From Streptomyces sp. NBC_00554 (GTDB lineage: Bacteria; Actinomycetota; Actinomycetes; Streptomycetales; Streptomycetaceae): a DNA stretch of 64,000 bases. This document shows, one piece after another, positions 26,314-35,619 of the stretch. Under the pieces are notes generated by a model. That model was not told the origin of the DNA. It was given only the letters and a program-made list of their open reading frames with translations, and ran no database searches. The stretch's first letter is position 1. Every line of letters begins with the position of its first letter. Made by a program: the position numbers and the translations under genes. Where the stretch lies: contig NZ_CP107799.1 of assembly GCF_041431135.1 (NCBI RefSeq), positions 1,736,001-1,800,000 of the forward strand, read 5' to 3'.

Positions 26314-27705
26314 ATGACAACCACCGACTTCACAACGTCCGTTCCCTATCGGGAGGTGACGGATGCCAACGGCCGCAAGTACCGCATCGGCGAGACCGAT
26401 CGCGACATCATGGGCCGACCACGATGGACGATGGTGCTCTTCCCATGGATGGGCATGCTGGGCATCAGCTCCTCGGAGTACGCGTTCACCTCGGCCGAGG
26501 ACACTCTGCACGAGGCCCACCTCTGGACCAGCGGCCACATCTTCTGGCTGCTGGGCGTCTGGGTGTTCTTCCAGGCAGCAGTGGCCTTCCCCGCCGGACA
26601 GCTGCGCGAGAGCGGAAAACTGCCCGCGCGGTACGCCATGTTCCTCGGCGCGCTCGGCACGATTCTCGGCTATCTCTCGCTGGCGTACGCGCCGCACGTG
26701 ATCGTCGCGTACATCGGGTTCGGCATGTTCAGCGGCATCGGAGCCGGCCTCGTCTACGCGACCTGCGTGAACATGGTCGGTAAGTGGTATCCGGAGCGCA
26801 AGGGCGGCAAGACCGGCATGGTCAACGGCGGTTTCGCCTACGGCTCGGTGCCCTTCGTCTTCCTCTTCACCTCGTACATGGACATCAGCAACTACAAGAC
26901 CGTCCTCGTGATGGTCGGTCTGATCTGCTGCGCCGTCGTCGCCTTCGCCGGGTGGTTCTTCAAGGACCCGCCCAAGGGCTGGTGGCCCGCGCACGCGGAC
27001 CCGCTGAAGGTGTCGGACGACCCCAGGGTCCGGCGGGCGCTGGAGAAGAACCCGCCGGCGGTGAAGCAGTACACCCCCAAGGAAGCAGCACGCACACCCG
27101 TTCTCTGGATGATGTGGTTCTGTCTGCTCTGCACGGCCGGGATCAACATCTTCGGTATTTCCTTCCAGGTGCCGTTCGGCAAGGACATGGGCTTCGCCGG
27201 CGGAATCGTGGCCACGGCGATGTCCCTCAAGGCCATCGTCAACGGCACCGGACGCGGCGTCATCGGCTGGATATCCGACAAGTTCGGGCGCCGCAACACA
27301 CTGATCATCGTGTGTCTGGTGCTGGGCACCGCACAGTTCGGCGTGCTGGTCTCCGGCCAGATGGGCAGCATGCCGTTCTTCCTGTTCTGCTCCATGGTTT
27401 CCGGATTCGGCGGCGGGGCGATCTTCCCGCTGTTCGCGGCCATGACGGCGGACTACTTCGGCGAGAACAACAACGCCTCCAACTACGGAATGGTCTACAG
27501 CTCGAAACTGATCTCAGGCCTCGTGGGCGCCGGTATCGGCTCCGTCGTCGTCAATGCCTGGGACTACGAGGGAGCCTTCGTGATCGCGGGCTGCATCGGG
27601 TTGGGATCGGCTGTTCTCGCTGTGTTCCTCAAGGCCCCCGGTAGGCCGCAGGCCTCCCGGCTCATCAGTCCCAACCCGCAACCGCTTGGCGAGGAGATGG
27701 CGTAA
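26314..27705 (+). CDS. OFA-type MFS transporter (oxalate/formate antiporter family), copy 1
   Basis: 463 aa from ATG 26314 with AAGGGG upstream. Twelve membrane helices are expected; the typical OFA segments are FGMFSGIGAGLVYATCVNMVGKW and SGFGGGAIFPLFAAMTADYFG. A shared N-terminal tail (YREVTDANGRKYRIGETDRD) precedes the first helix. It probably exchanges extracellular oxalate for formate or a related monocarboxylate, feeding Frc. It overlaps the next transporter at TAATG. Confidence 0.85.
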   Translation: MTTTDFTTSVPYREVTDANGRKYRIGETDRDIMGRPRWTMVLFPWMGMLGISSSEYAFTSAEDTLHEAHLWTSGHIFWLLGVWVFFQAAVAFPAGQLRESGKLPARYAMFLGALGTILGYLSLAYAPHVIVAYIGFGMFSGIGAGLVYATCVNMVGKWYPERKGGKTGMVNGGFAYGSVPFVFLFTSYMDISNYKTVLVMVGLICCAVVAFAGWFFKDPPKGWWPAHADPLKVSDDPRVRRALEKNPPAVKQYTPKEAARTPVLWMMWFCLLCTAGINIFGISFQVPFGKDMGFAGGIVATAMSLKAIVNGTGRGVIGWISDKFGRRNTLIIVCLVLGTAQFGVLVSGQMGSMPFFLFCSMVSGFGGGAIFPLFAAMTADYFGENNNASNYGMVYSSKLISGLVGAGIGSVVVNAWDYEGAFVIAGCIGLGSAVLAVFLKAPGRPQASRLISPNPQPLGEEMA

Positions 27706-29114
27706 TGACGGCGGAACCTATCGCCGCGAAAGACTCGTCGGACAACCCCGACGCCTCGAACCGCGCATACCGTGAAGTCACCGATTCCCGGGGCCGTGTC
27801 TACCGGGTCGGCGAAACGGACCGGGACATCCTGGGCCACTCACGCAAGTTCATGGTGTATTTGCCATGGATAGCCATGATGGCCATCAGTGTCTTCGAGT
27901 ACGCGTTCGGGTCGGCCGAGGACACCTTGTCCCACGCGCACGGCTGGACACAGAGCAACACCTTCTGGATTCTCAGCGTCTGGGTCTTCTTCCAGGCCGG
28001 TATCGCCTTCCCCGCGGGCTGGATGCGGGAGAAGGGGATACTGACCGCCCGAAACGCCATGTACATAGGGTCGGTCATGTGTCTCCTGGGCTTCCTCGCC
28101 CTCTCGCACATGGGCAACGTGGTGCTGGCGATCCTCGGCTTCGGTGTCATCGGAGGCATCGGGTCCGGGCTGGTGTACGCGACCTGCATCAACATGGTCG
28201 GCAAGTGGTTCCCCGAACGACGTGGTGCGAAGACCGGATTCGTCAACGGCGGATTCGCGTACGGCTCCCTGCCGTTCATCTTCATCTTCAACTACGCGTT
28301 CGACACGGCCAACTACCACCGCGTACTGGACCTCATCGGCCTCTACATCGTGGTCGTGGTGCTTGCCACCGCGTTCTTCTTCAAGGACCCGCCGAAGAAC
28401 TGGTGGCCGGCGGACATCGACCCGCTGACCTACGGCGGTACGGAAAAGGGCGCGGCCAGCCTCGCCAAGAACCCTCCCGCGGTGAAGCAGTACACACCCA
28501 AGGAGGCCATCAGGACCGGAATGCTCCCTCTGATGTGGATCGCACTCGTCATGACCGCAGGCGTGTCGATCTTCGGTATCTCGTTCCAGGTCGACTTCGC
28601 CAAGGAGGTGGGCTTCGGCCCCCTCGTGGCGGCGTCGTCCATGGGCGTCATGGCCGTAATCAACGGCATCGGCCGGGGAGTGGTGGGCTGGCTGTCGGAC
28701 ATACTGGGCCGCAAACAGACCCTGGTGTTCGTCATCGTCGTGCTGGGTCTCGCCCAGTTCGGCATCATCTGGGCCGGCGACATCCACAGCGAGGCGCTGT
28801 TCCTGTTCTTCGCCTTCCTCTCCGGGTTCGGAGGTGGAGCCTTCTATCCGATGTTCGCGGCTCTGACTCCGGACTACTTCGGCGAGAACTACAACGCCTC
28901 CAACTACGGGCTGGTGTACAGCGGCAAGCTGATCAGCGGCCTGTTCGGTGGTGGCCTCGGCTCGATGGTGGTCGCAGCCTGGGGTTACAACGGCGCCTAC
29001 GCGCTGGCCGGCGGCATCTCCATGGTGGCTGCGGCAATAGCGCTGTTCCTGCGGCAGCCCGGGCAGAACAGCAAGGTGAACACCTCTGTCCCACAGCCGC
29101 AACCAGTGGGCTGA
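27705..29114 (+). CDS. OFA-type MFS transporter, copy 2
   Basis: 469 aa, starting in a TAATG overlap with copy 1 and clearly a tandem paralogue. It has the same tail (YREVTDSRGRVYRVGETDRD) and the matching cores GIGSGLVYATCINMVGKWFPERRGAK and KNPPAVKQYTPKEAIRTG. The two may differ in substrate (oxalate versus formate) or form a pair. The operon ends at a long bidirectional hairpin. Confidence 0.85.
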   Translation: MTAEPIAAKDSSDNPDASNRAYREVTDSRGRVYRVGETDRDILGHSRKFMVYLPWIAMMAISVFEYAFGSAEDTLSHAHGWTQSNTFWILSVWVFFQAGIAFPAGWMREKGILTARNAMYIGSVMCLLGFLALSHMGNVVLAILGFGVIGGIGSGLVYATCINMVGKWFPERRGAKTGFVNGGFAYGSLPFIFIFNYAFDTANYHRVLDLIGLYIVVVVLATAFFFKDPPKNWWPADIDPLTYGGTEKGAASLAKNPPAVKQYTPKEAIRTGMLPLMWIALVMTAGVSIFGISFQVDFAKEVGFGPLVAASSMGVMAVINGIGRGVVGWLSDILGRKQTLVFVIVVLGLAQFGIIWAGDIHSEALFLFFAFLSGFGGGAFYPMFAALTPDYFGENYNASNYGLVYSGKLISGLFGGGLGSMVVAAWGYNGAYALAGGISMVAAAIALFLRQPGQNSKVNTSVPQPQPVG

Positions 29115-29182
29115 GCAAGGAAGTTCCGGTCGGCTGAGCAAGCGATGAGCGATGCCGACCGGCTGAGCCAGAAGTCCGGACA

Positions 29183-29228
29183 ACGGGCGGCCCTCCCCAC
29201 GGTTCCAATCGCGGGGAGGGCCGCCCGT
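29183..29228. terminator. Bidirectional terminator between convergent operons
   Basis: A perfect 16-bp stem, ACGGGCGGCCCTCCCC/GGGGAGGGCCGCCCGT, has a 14-nt loop. It separates the OFA operon (+) from the ebo-like operon (-). Confidence 0.85.
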
Positions 29229-29243
29229 CTGTGCGGGTGCGGG

Positions 29244-30422
29244 CTACTTGCGCTTCTTGCGCAGGGCCGCGAGGTTGTCGTAGCCGATCTTCGCGTAGGT
29301 GAGCGACTGCGCGAGGTCGGTTGAGCTCGGGGCGTTGTCCTGCTCGACCATCGGGTTGTGGTAGTTTCTTTCGCCGACGCGCGAGAAGAACGTGGTGTAG
29401 TCGATGACGCCTGTACCGAACGGCACCATGTCGTACCCCATGCCGTTGGTCGTGTTGACCGTGCCGTCCTTCGCGTGGAACAGCGGGTAGCGCTTGTTGT
29501 TGCGGACGACGAGACCGGCGGGGTCGAAGACCTTCTCCCGAGTGGAGCCGTCGTGCGCGGTGTAGGTGTGGAACTTGTACTGGGCCACGTGCGCCCAGAA
29601 GATGTCCATCTCGAGCCAGACGAGTTTCGGGTCCGTGATCTTCAGGAAGTACTCGAGCTTGCGGATGCCGGAGCTGCGGGTGGGGCGTCCCTGGGCGTCG
29701 AGCGGGCCTCCGTCGAGCAGGAATCCGTACGCCGCGTCGTGGTTGTGGGTGTACAGCTTGACGCCCTCGCGGCGGGCGATCGCGCCCAGCGCGTTCCACT
29801 TGTCGGCCGCCACGTCCCAGTCGGCCCGGTAGTTGCTGCCGGTGGGGTCGCCGCCGGTGCCCATGTGCGCGAGGCCCAGGATGTTGGCGATCTCCAGGTT
29901 GCGCTTGAAGTTGTCGAGGTCGGGTGTCGTGAGCGGCCAAGAAGGCGGTATGAAGCCGTGGTTGCCCTGCGCCCGCAGACCGTAGTCGTCGAGCCAGGAG
30001 CGCAGCAGCTTGGCGCCCGTCACGGACTCCAGATTCGCACCGCCCGGGGCGTTGGCGTGCTGGCCGTATCCCGCGAACTCCACCTGCCGGTAGCCGTATC
30101 GCGAGAGCTGCTTGAAGACCTCGCGGAAACCGGAGGGCAGATCGGTGGTGAGCGGGTCACGGCCTGTGGCGTCACGGACGGTGTAGAGGATGATGCCGCG
30201 CCTGTTGGCGGGTACGAGTACCTCGCCGCCGTGGTCGCCGCCTCTTCCCCCGTCCTGGGCCAGGGCGGGCGAGGCGCCGAGGACGGGTGCGGCGATCGCC
30301 GCGGTCGCGGCGGCGGTGCAGGTGCTCAGGAAACGGCGGCGGTTGACGCCCAGAGTGCGGCGCAGGGCCTCGTCGGTGCCGTCGACTCCGTCGGTTCTGG
30401 GGGTCTGCTGAAGGTCGGTCAC
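29244..30422 (-). CDS. Tat-exported sugar phosphate isomerase/epimerase-like protein
   Basis: 392 aa from GTG 30422, preferred over ATG 30443 because GAGAGG lies 6 bp upstream. A Tat motif NRRRFLS starts a signal peptide (cut near SPALA). The mature part is a xylose-isomerase-like TIM barrel (GIILYTVRDATG, YRQVEFAGYG, KLYTHNHDAAYG, LVWLEMDIFW). It lies 85 bp downstream of the ebo-like operon on the same strand and may act outside the cell on the product or on sugars. Confidence 0.75.
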   Translation of the reverse strand: MTDLQQTPRTDGVDGTDEALRRTLGVNRRRFLSTCTAAATAAIAAPVLGASPALAQDGGRGGDHGGEVLVPANRRGIILYTVRDATGRDPLTTDLPSGFREVFKQLSRYGYRQVEFAGYGQHANAPGGANLESVTGAKLLRSWLDDYGLRAQGNHGFIPPSWPLTTPDLDNFKRNLEIANILGLAHMGTGGDPTGSNYRADWDVAADKWNALGAIARREGVKLYTHNHDAAYGFLLDGGPLDAQGRPTRSSGIRKLEYFLKITDPKLVWLEMDIFWAHVAQYKFHTYTAHDGSTREKVFDPAGLVVRNNKRYPLFHAKDGTVNTTNGMGYDMVPFGTGVIDYTTFFSRVGERNYHNPMVEQDNAPSSTDLAQSLTYAKIGYDNLAALRKKRK

Positions 30423-30528
30423 GGGTGCCTCTCTTCGTGTCATTGCAGGTCAGACGCGTGCTGATCGTTCGCGGCACGCGTTGTCAGTGGCGCGTGCTTC
30501 ACTTTCCGTAGTTGCTCGTCACGGCTTG

Positions 30529-31953
30529 TCACATCTCGTCAGGGAGGTCGGCCAGCGTGAGGAGCAGGGATTTCACTTCGGTGGCCGCGACGCGGCCGGT
30601 GACTGTGCGGGGGGTGGAGCAGATGATGAGCGGACCGTCGTCGTCGCTCAGAGGGAGGCGGCCGTGGCTGCCTCGAATAGGTGAGGGATCCAGGGGCACG
30701 ACCGCCATGCGGTAGCGCATGCCGAGCTTCTTGCGGGCCAGCGCGCCCGCGGCCTTGACCTTCACGTAGGGGTCGAGCGGGTCCATGAAGAGTTCGACCG
30801 GGTCGTAGCCGGGTTTGCGGTGGATCTCGACGAGCTGCGCGAAGTCGGGGGCGTGTGCGTCGTCGAGCCAGTAGTAGTACGTGAACCAGGCGTCCGGCTC
30901 TGCGACGGCGACGAGTTCGCCGGAGCGCGGATGGTCGAGGTGATGGGCCTTCTTGCCCTCGTCGTCGAGGAGTTGCTCGATGCCGGGCAGATCGGCGAGC
31001 GCCTCTTTGGTGGCCTCCAGGTCCTCGGGGCGGCGCACGTAGACATGGGCGATCTGGTGGTCGGCGACCGCGAAGGCGCGGGAGGCCATCGGGTCGAGGT
31101 ACTCCATGCCGTCCTGCGTGTGCACTTCGAGGAGTCCGGCGCGGCGCAGGGCGCGGTTGATGTCGACGGGGCGGTTCACGCGGGTGATGCCGTACTCGGA
31201 GAGCGCGACGACGGTGCGGCCTTCGGCCTTCGCGTCGTCGAGGAGGGGGGCCATGGCCGCGTCGAGGTCGGCGGCTGCCTTGAAGGAGCGCGGGTCGTCG
31301 GGGCCGAAGCGCTGGAGGTCGTAGTCGAGGTGAGGGAGGTAGCAGAGGGTCAGGTCGGGGTGGCGGGTGCGGTTGATGTGGCGGGTCGCGTCGATGATCC
31401 AGCGGCTGGAGACGAGGTCGGCGCCGGGACCCCAGAAGTGGAACAGCGGGAACACGCCGAATTTCTCGGTGAGTTCGTCGTGCAGGGCCGGGGGCCGGGT
31501 GTAGCAGTCGGGTTCCTTGCGGCCGTCGGCGTAGTAGACGGGACGGGGAGTGACAGTGATGTCGGTGTCGGCGCCCATGGCGTACCACCAGCAGATATTG
31601 GCGACCGTGTAGCCGGGGTACGCGCGGCGGGCGGCGTCCCAGAGCTTGTCGCCGGACACCAGGCCGTTGTGCTGACGCCACAGGAGTACGTCGCCGAGCT
31701 CGCGGAAGTACCAGCCGTTGCCGACGATTCCGTGCTCGGCGGGGTGGGTGCCGGTCAGGAAGGTGGACTGGGCGGCGCAGGTGACGGCGGGCAGGACGGT
31801 GCCGAGGTGGGCACGGGAGCCGGACTGGCCGAGGGCCTTGAGGTGGGGCATGTGGTCGAGGAGACGAGGGGTGAGGCCTACGACGTCCAGGACGAGGAGA
31901 GGGGTGGGGCGGCCGGTGTGCTCCGGTGATGGGCTCGCGGGTGTTGTGCTCAC
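30529..31953 (-). CDS. Type I phosphodiesterase/nucleotide pyrophosphatase-like (EboF-like)
   Basis: 474 aa from GTG 31953, in GTGA overlap with the EboE stop. It has the alkaline-phosphatase superfamily core: VLDVVGLTPRLL (metal Asp), nucleophile Thr in LPAVTCAAQSTFLTGTHPAEHG, LPHLDYDLQRFGP and LSEYGITRVN. There is no signal peptide, so it is probably cytoplasmic. In ebo operons a member of this family is the last gene; it may remove a phosphate or nucleotide from the product. Confidence 0.82.
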   Translation of the reverse strand: MSTTPASPSPEHTGRPTPLLVLDVVGLTPRLLDHMPHLKALGQSGSRAHLGTVLPAVTCAAQSTFLTGTHPAEHGIVGNGWYFRELGDVLLWRQHNGLVSGDKLWDAARRAYPGYTVANICWWYAMGADTDITVTPRPVYYADGRKEPDCYTRPPALHDELTEKFGVFPLFHFWGPGADLVSSRWIIDATRHINRTRHPDLTLCYLPHLDYDLQRFGPDDPRSFKAAADLDAAMAPLLDDAKAEGRTVVALSEYGITRVNRPVDINRALRRAGLLEVHTQDGMEYLDPMASRAFAVADHQIAHVYVRRPEDLEATKEALADLPGIEQLLDDEGKKAHHLDHPRSGELVAVAEPDAWFTYYYWLDDAHAPDFAQLVEIHRKPGYDPVELFMDPLDPYVKVKAAGALARKKLGMRYRMAVVPLDPSPIRGSHGRLPLSDDDGPLIICSTPRTVTGRVAATEVKSLLLTLADLPDEM

Positions 31954-33119
31954 GGCAGCTCCTTGAGGCCGAGGTCGGTCAACAGGTCGCGGGCGAGGGT
32001 GAGTTCGGCGGCGATGCCGTCGGCGAGCTGGGCGCGGGCACGGGGGCGCAGTTCGGGTGGGAGTGCCTGCCAGGTGTAGGTCTCGACCTCCAGGTGGCGG
32101 GTGAGCGGGTGCGGGCCGCCGACGAGGTGGGTCAGGGCGGTTCGGAGTACGGGGAGTGTGGAGGTGAGGGGCGCGGCAGGGGCCGCGTGCAGCGGGACGT
32201 GGAAGTGGGCGCGCCAGGGGGAGGCGTCGGGCAGGGCTTCGCCGGCGAGGGCCTCGCCCAGGTCGTCGGTGCCGCGCAGGCCCATGGACGTCCGGGTGCG
32301 GGTCTGGTGCAGGAAGCGGGGTTCGTCGAAGGCGGCGAGGGCCCTGCGGACTTCGGGGAGATGGGGGTGTTCGGCGTGCAGGGCGGCTGAGAGCTGGGAC
32401 TTGACGACGGGGACGCGGGCCTGGGTGAGCGCGTCCAGGGCGGTGTGCGGGTCTTCGAAGGAGGTGGCGAGGTGGCAGGTGTCGACGCAGATGCCGATGC
32501 GGGGGTGGCCGATGGCGGTGAGCGGGGCGATCGCGTCGTGCGTCGTCTCGACGGTGCAGCCGGGTTCCGGTTCCAGGCCGATGCGGATGGAGCGGCCGGT
32601 GAGTTCGTCGAGGGCGTCGAGGCGTTCGGCGAGTGTGGTCAGTGCGGTGTGGGCCGTCGCCGCCCGCTTGTCGTCGTACGCGGTGCGCCAGGCCAGCGGC
32701 AGCGTGGAGATGGTGCCTTCGGTGACGTCGTCGGGGAGGAGTTGGGCGAGGACGCGGGCCAGGTCGGTGGTGTGGGCGAGGCGTTCCGGGTCGGCCCAGT
32801 CGGGCTGGTAGACGCGGTACTTGACCTCTTCGGTGCCGAAGCCCTCGTAGGGGAAGCCGTTGAGGGTGACTACTTCGAGGCCGCGGCGGTCGAGTTCGGT
32901 GCGCAGGCCGCGCAGTGCGGACGGGTCGGTGACCAGGGCGTGTGCGGCGTCCTTGGCGAGCCACAGGCCGATGCCGAGGCGGTCGCGGCCGAGGCGTCGG
33001 CGGACGGGTTCGCAGTGGTCGCGGAGTTGGGCGAGGACACCGTCGAGGGTTTCGGCCGGGTGGACGTTGGTGCAGTAGGCGAGGTGGACGGTGGAGCCGT
33101 CGGGGTGGCGGAAGCGCAT
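31950..33119 (-). CDS. eboE: EboE-like TIM-barrel protein (metabolite traffic protein)
   Basis: 389 aa, MRFRHPDGSTVHLAYCTNVHPAETLDGVL at the start, characteristic of EboE. It has a xylose-isomerase-like barrel with metal ligand candidates in GLEPEPGCTVE and GICVDTCHLATSFED, and VPVVKSQLSAALH. It sits 3 bp after the TatD-like gene and overlaps the phosphodiesterase. The ebo genes are needed for export or maturation of metabolites (for example the scytonemin monomer in cyanobacteria); the enzymatic role of EboE is unproven. Confidence 0.8.
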   Translation of the reverse strand: MRFRHPDGSTVHLAYCTNVHPAETLDGVLAQLRDHCEPVRRRLGRDRLGIGLWLAKDAAHALVTDPSALRGLRTELDRRGLEVVTLNGFPYEGFGTEEVKYRVYQPDWADPERLAHTTDLARVLAQLLPDDVTEGTISTLPLAWRTAYDDKRAATAHTALTTLAERLDALDELTGRSIRIGLEPEPGCTVETTHDAIAPLTAIGHPRIGICVDTCHLATSFEDPHTALDALTQARVPVVKSQLSAALHAEHPHLPEVRRALAAFDEPRFLHQTRTRTSMGLRGTDDLGEALAGEALPDASPWRAHFHVPLHAAPAAPLTSTLPVLRTALTHLVGGPHPLTRHLEVETYTWQALPPELRPRARAQLADGIAAELTLARDLLTDLGLKELP

Positions 33120-33122
33120 CCT

Positions 33123-33971
33123 TCACTCCCCGCCGCGGAGGATGGAGTTGCCTTCGTGGGTGGCGTCCGGGGACGTGATGTCGAGGTTCAACCGGCCGCT
33201 GAGTCCGTAGAAGGCCACGGGGTTGCGCCACAGCACCCGGTCGACCTCGTCGTCGGTGAACCCGGCAGCCAGCAGGGCGTCGCCGACCAGGCGGGTCTTG
33301 AGGGGATCGCTTCTCCCCCAGTCCGCGGCCGAGTTGACCAGCACCTTCTCCGGTCCGTACGCCCGCAGGATCGCGACCATCCGTTCCTCGTCCATCTTGG
33401 TGTCCGGATAGACGGAGAAGCCCAGCCAGCAGCCGCTGTCCTTGGCCTCTTTGACGGTGGTCTCGTTGAGGTGGTCGACCAGGACGTGGTCCGGGGGCAG
33501 TGCGGACTCCCGGACCACGTCGAGGGTGCGGCGCAGGCCGGCCAGTTTGTCCCGGTGCGGGGTGTGGACGAGCGCGGGCAGCTCGTGGTCGGCGGCGAGC
33601 TGGAGCTGGGCGGCCAGGGCGGTGTCCTCGGCGGGGGTCATCGAGTCGTAGCCGATCTCGCCGACGGCCACGACCTGGTCCTTGACCAGATAGCGGGGCA
33701 GTTCGTCGAGGACGGGGACGCAGCGGGGGTCGTTCGCCTCCTTGGGGTTGAGGGCGAGTGTGCAGTGGTGGGCGATGCCGTACTGGGCGGCGCGGAAGGG
33801 CTCCCAGCCGAGGAGCGAGTCGAAGTAGTCGAGGAAGGAGGTGGGTGAGGTGCGGGGCTGGCCGAGCCAGAAGGAGGGTTCGACGACGGCGCGGACGCCC
33901 GCCGCGTACATGGCCTCGTAGTCGTCGGTGGTCCGTGACGTCATGTGGATGTGGGGGTCGAAGATGCGCAT
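33123..33971 (-). CDS. eboB: TatD-family metal-dependent hydrolase (EboB-like)
   Basis: 282 aa from ATG 33971, in TGATG overlap with the EboA stop. Metal-binding motifs of the amidohydrolase/TatD fold are visible: FDPHIHM, GEIGYDS, LVHTPHRDK, VDHLNE and VNSAADWG. The order EboA-TatD-EboE matches ebo operons. Confidence 0.85.
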   Translation of the reverse strand: MRIFDPHIHMTSRTTDDYEAMYAAGVRAVVEPSFWLGQPRTSPTSFLDYFDSLLGWEPFRAAQYGIAHHCTLALNPKEANDPRCVPVLDELPRYLVKDQVVAVGEIGYDSMTPAEDTALAAQLQLAADHELPALVHTPHRDKLAGLRRTLDVVRESALPPDHVLVDHLNETTVKEAKDSGCWLGFSVYPDTKMDEERMVAILRAYGPEKVLVNSAADWGRSDPLKTRLVGDALLAAGFTDDEVDRVLWRNPVAFYGLSGRLNLDITSPDATHEGNSILRGGE

Positions 33972-34690
33972 CAGGACTCCTTGCCGGACGTACCGGAGGT
34001 CCCGGGTCGGCCAGGGCTGCCGGACGTGCCAGTGGGGGTGGCGGTGGGCTCGGTCAGGGTCAGGACGCGGTGGAGGTCCTCGGGTACGGGACGGCCCGCG
34101 GCGGTGCGTTCGTCGGCGTAGTCGGCGAGCATGCGGGCGAGTTCGGCGTCGGCGTGGGCACGCCGGGGAAGCTCGGCCACCTCGTCGACGGGCACACCGG
34201 TGAACAGGCACTTCAGTACGGCGTGGCGCCAGTTGTGGGGGTCGAGATGGCGGGCCGCGTACGGGCCGACGGCGGCGGCGACGAGCCGGGTGTCGTTGGT
34301 GCGCAGGGCGTCCTCGATCAGGGGCAGGGCGTCGGGCCCTGCCACCAGGTGGGGCAGCGCGTGCAGGACGGCTCGGCGTTCGGCGGCGGTGCCCTGGCGG
34401 TAGACGCGGGCGAGGGCGTCCGGGTCGGCGCGGGCGGCGTGCAGGAGGAGGACACGGGCGGCATCGGCGTGTTCGGGTCCGCACCGGCGGCCCGCCTCGG
34501 CGATCCGCAGTTCCCAGACGGAGATGGGGCCGTGGATGCCGGGGTGGGCCCTGGCCTCGTCGAGGGCCTGGTCGAGCCAGGCGCGGGCGGCTCCGCCGAG
34601 TTGGGTGTTCAGGCGGGCGTGCAGTTCGGCGAGTGCGGGACGGGTGGTCTCGCTCACCGGTACGTGGTGGGTGGGGTGCGGGTGGTTCAC
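33971..34690 (-). CDS. eboA: EboA domain-containing protein
   Basis: 239 aa from GTG 34690, in GTGA overlap with the upstream isomerase (a second GTG at 34657 is possible). It is all-helical and HEAT-like: ALAELHARLNTQLGGAARAWLDQALDEA, AVLHALPHLVAGPDALPLIEDALRTND, and YAARHLDPHNWRHAVLKCLFTGVPVDEV, a segment typical of EboA. The C-terminal ~30 residues are a Pro/Gly/Thr-rich tail. Function unknown. Confidence 0.78.
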   Translation of the reverse strand: MNHPHPTHHVPVSETTRPALAELHARLNTQLGGAARAWLDQALDEARAHPGIHGPISVWELRIAEAGRRCGPEHADAARVLLLHAARADPDALARVYRQGTAAERRAVLHALPHLVAGPDALPLIEDALRTNDTRLVAAAVGPYAARHLDPHNWRHAVLKCLFTGVPVDEVAELPRRAHADAELARMLADYADERTAAGRPVPEDLHRVLTLTEPTATPTGTSGSPGRPGTSGTSGKES

Positions 34691-35619
34691 GAGATTCTCC
34701 CTTCGTGGCCGTTGGGGGTCGCCCGGGCCGCGCGGTGGAGGAACTGGAGGGACTGTTCGGCGAAGTGGGGGCCCGCGTGGGAGTGGCGGGGCAGTTCGAC
34801 GACGGTGAGGGCCTGGTAGCCGGTGGCGGCCAGGGCTTCGAGTACGGGCGGGAAGTCGATCTCCCCGTCCCCGAACGGGAGGTGTTCGTGGACGCCGCGG
34901 CGCATGTCCTCGATCTGGACGTGGCGCAGCCAGGGAGCGGCGGCGCGTACGCAGTCGGCGGGTGAGAGGGGTTCGAGGCACTGGCAGTGACCGATGTCGA
35001 GGGTGAGACCGAGGGCGGCCGGGTCGCCGAGTGCTCGGCGGAGGTGGTGGAAATCGGCGAGGGAGGAGAGCAGATGGCCGGGTTCGGGTTCGACGGCGAG
35101 GGGCACGCCGGCACGGGTGGCGGCGTCCAGCACGGGGGCAAGCGACTCGGCCAAGCGCTTCCAGGCGGTGTCCTCGTCCGTGCCGGCCGGGGTGACTCCG
35201 CTGAAGCAGTGCACGGCGTGCGCACCGAGGTCCGCGGCCACCCGCACGGCGCGGATGAGCAGGTCGACACGGCGGGCACGGTCCTCCGGATCCGGGTCGA
35301 GGAGCGACGGACCGTGTTTGCGCCGTGGGTCGAGCACATAGCGGGCGCCGGTCTCCACGGTGGCACCGAGGCCCAACGCCTGCAGTCTGCGGGCCACCTT
35401 GCCGGTGCGGGCGGCGAGGTCCGGTGCCAGTGGATCGAGGTGCATGTGGTCGAGGGTCAGGCCGACGCCGTCATAGCCGAGGTCGGCGAGGAGGGTGAGG
35501 GCGTCGTCGAGACGGAGGTCGGCGAGGCCGTTGGTGCCGTAGCCGAAGCGGAGAGGGGCCGTAGGAGGCGAGGTCGGGTCGGCTCCCGTCCGCACGGTCC
35601 GGTGGGGGCTCGGGGTCAT
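34687..35619 (-). CDS. Sugar phosphate isomerase/epimerase (TIM barrel)
   Basis: 310 aa from ATG 35619 (ATGA overlap with EboC). It is a xylose-isomerase-like barrel: FGYGTNGLADLRLDDALTLL, PLAVEPEPGHLLSSLADFH, LTLDIGHCQCLE and HVQIEDMRRGVHEHLPFGDGEIDF, with Glu/Asp/His metal ligands. It is probably an intramolecular oxidoreductase or epimerase on a sugar or cyclitol in the ebo-like pathway. Confidence 0.8.
   Translation of the reverse strand: MTPSPHRTVRTGADPTSPPTAPLRFGYGTNGLADLRLDDALTLLADLGYDGVGLTLDHMHLDPLAPDLAARTGKVARRLQALGLGATVETGARYVLDPRRKHGPSLLDPDPEDRARRVDLLIRAVRVAADLGAHAVHCFSGVTPAGTDEDTAWKRLAESLAPVLDAATRAGVPLAVEPEPGHLLSSLADFHHLRRALGDPAALGLTLDIGHCQCLEPLSPADCVRAAAPWLRHVQIEDMRRGVHEHLPFGDGEIDFPPVLEALAATGYQALTVVELPRHSHAGPHFAEQSLQFLHRAARATPNGHEGRIS

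Noticed and set aside
30529..33231. Single 900-codon fusion of phosphodiesterase and EboE region
   Set aside because: The first half is the EboE gene read in the wrong phase; the phosphodiesterase starts at GTG 31953 in a GTGA overlap.
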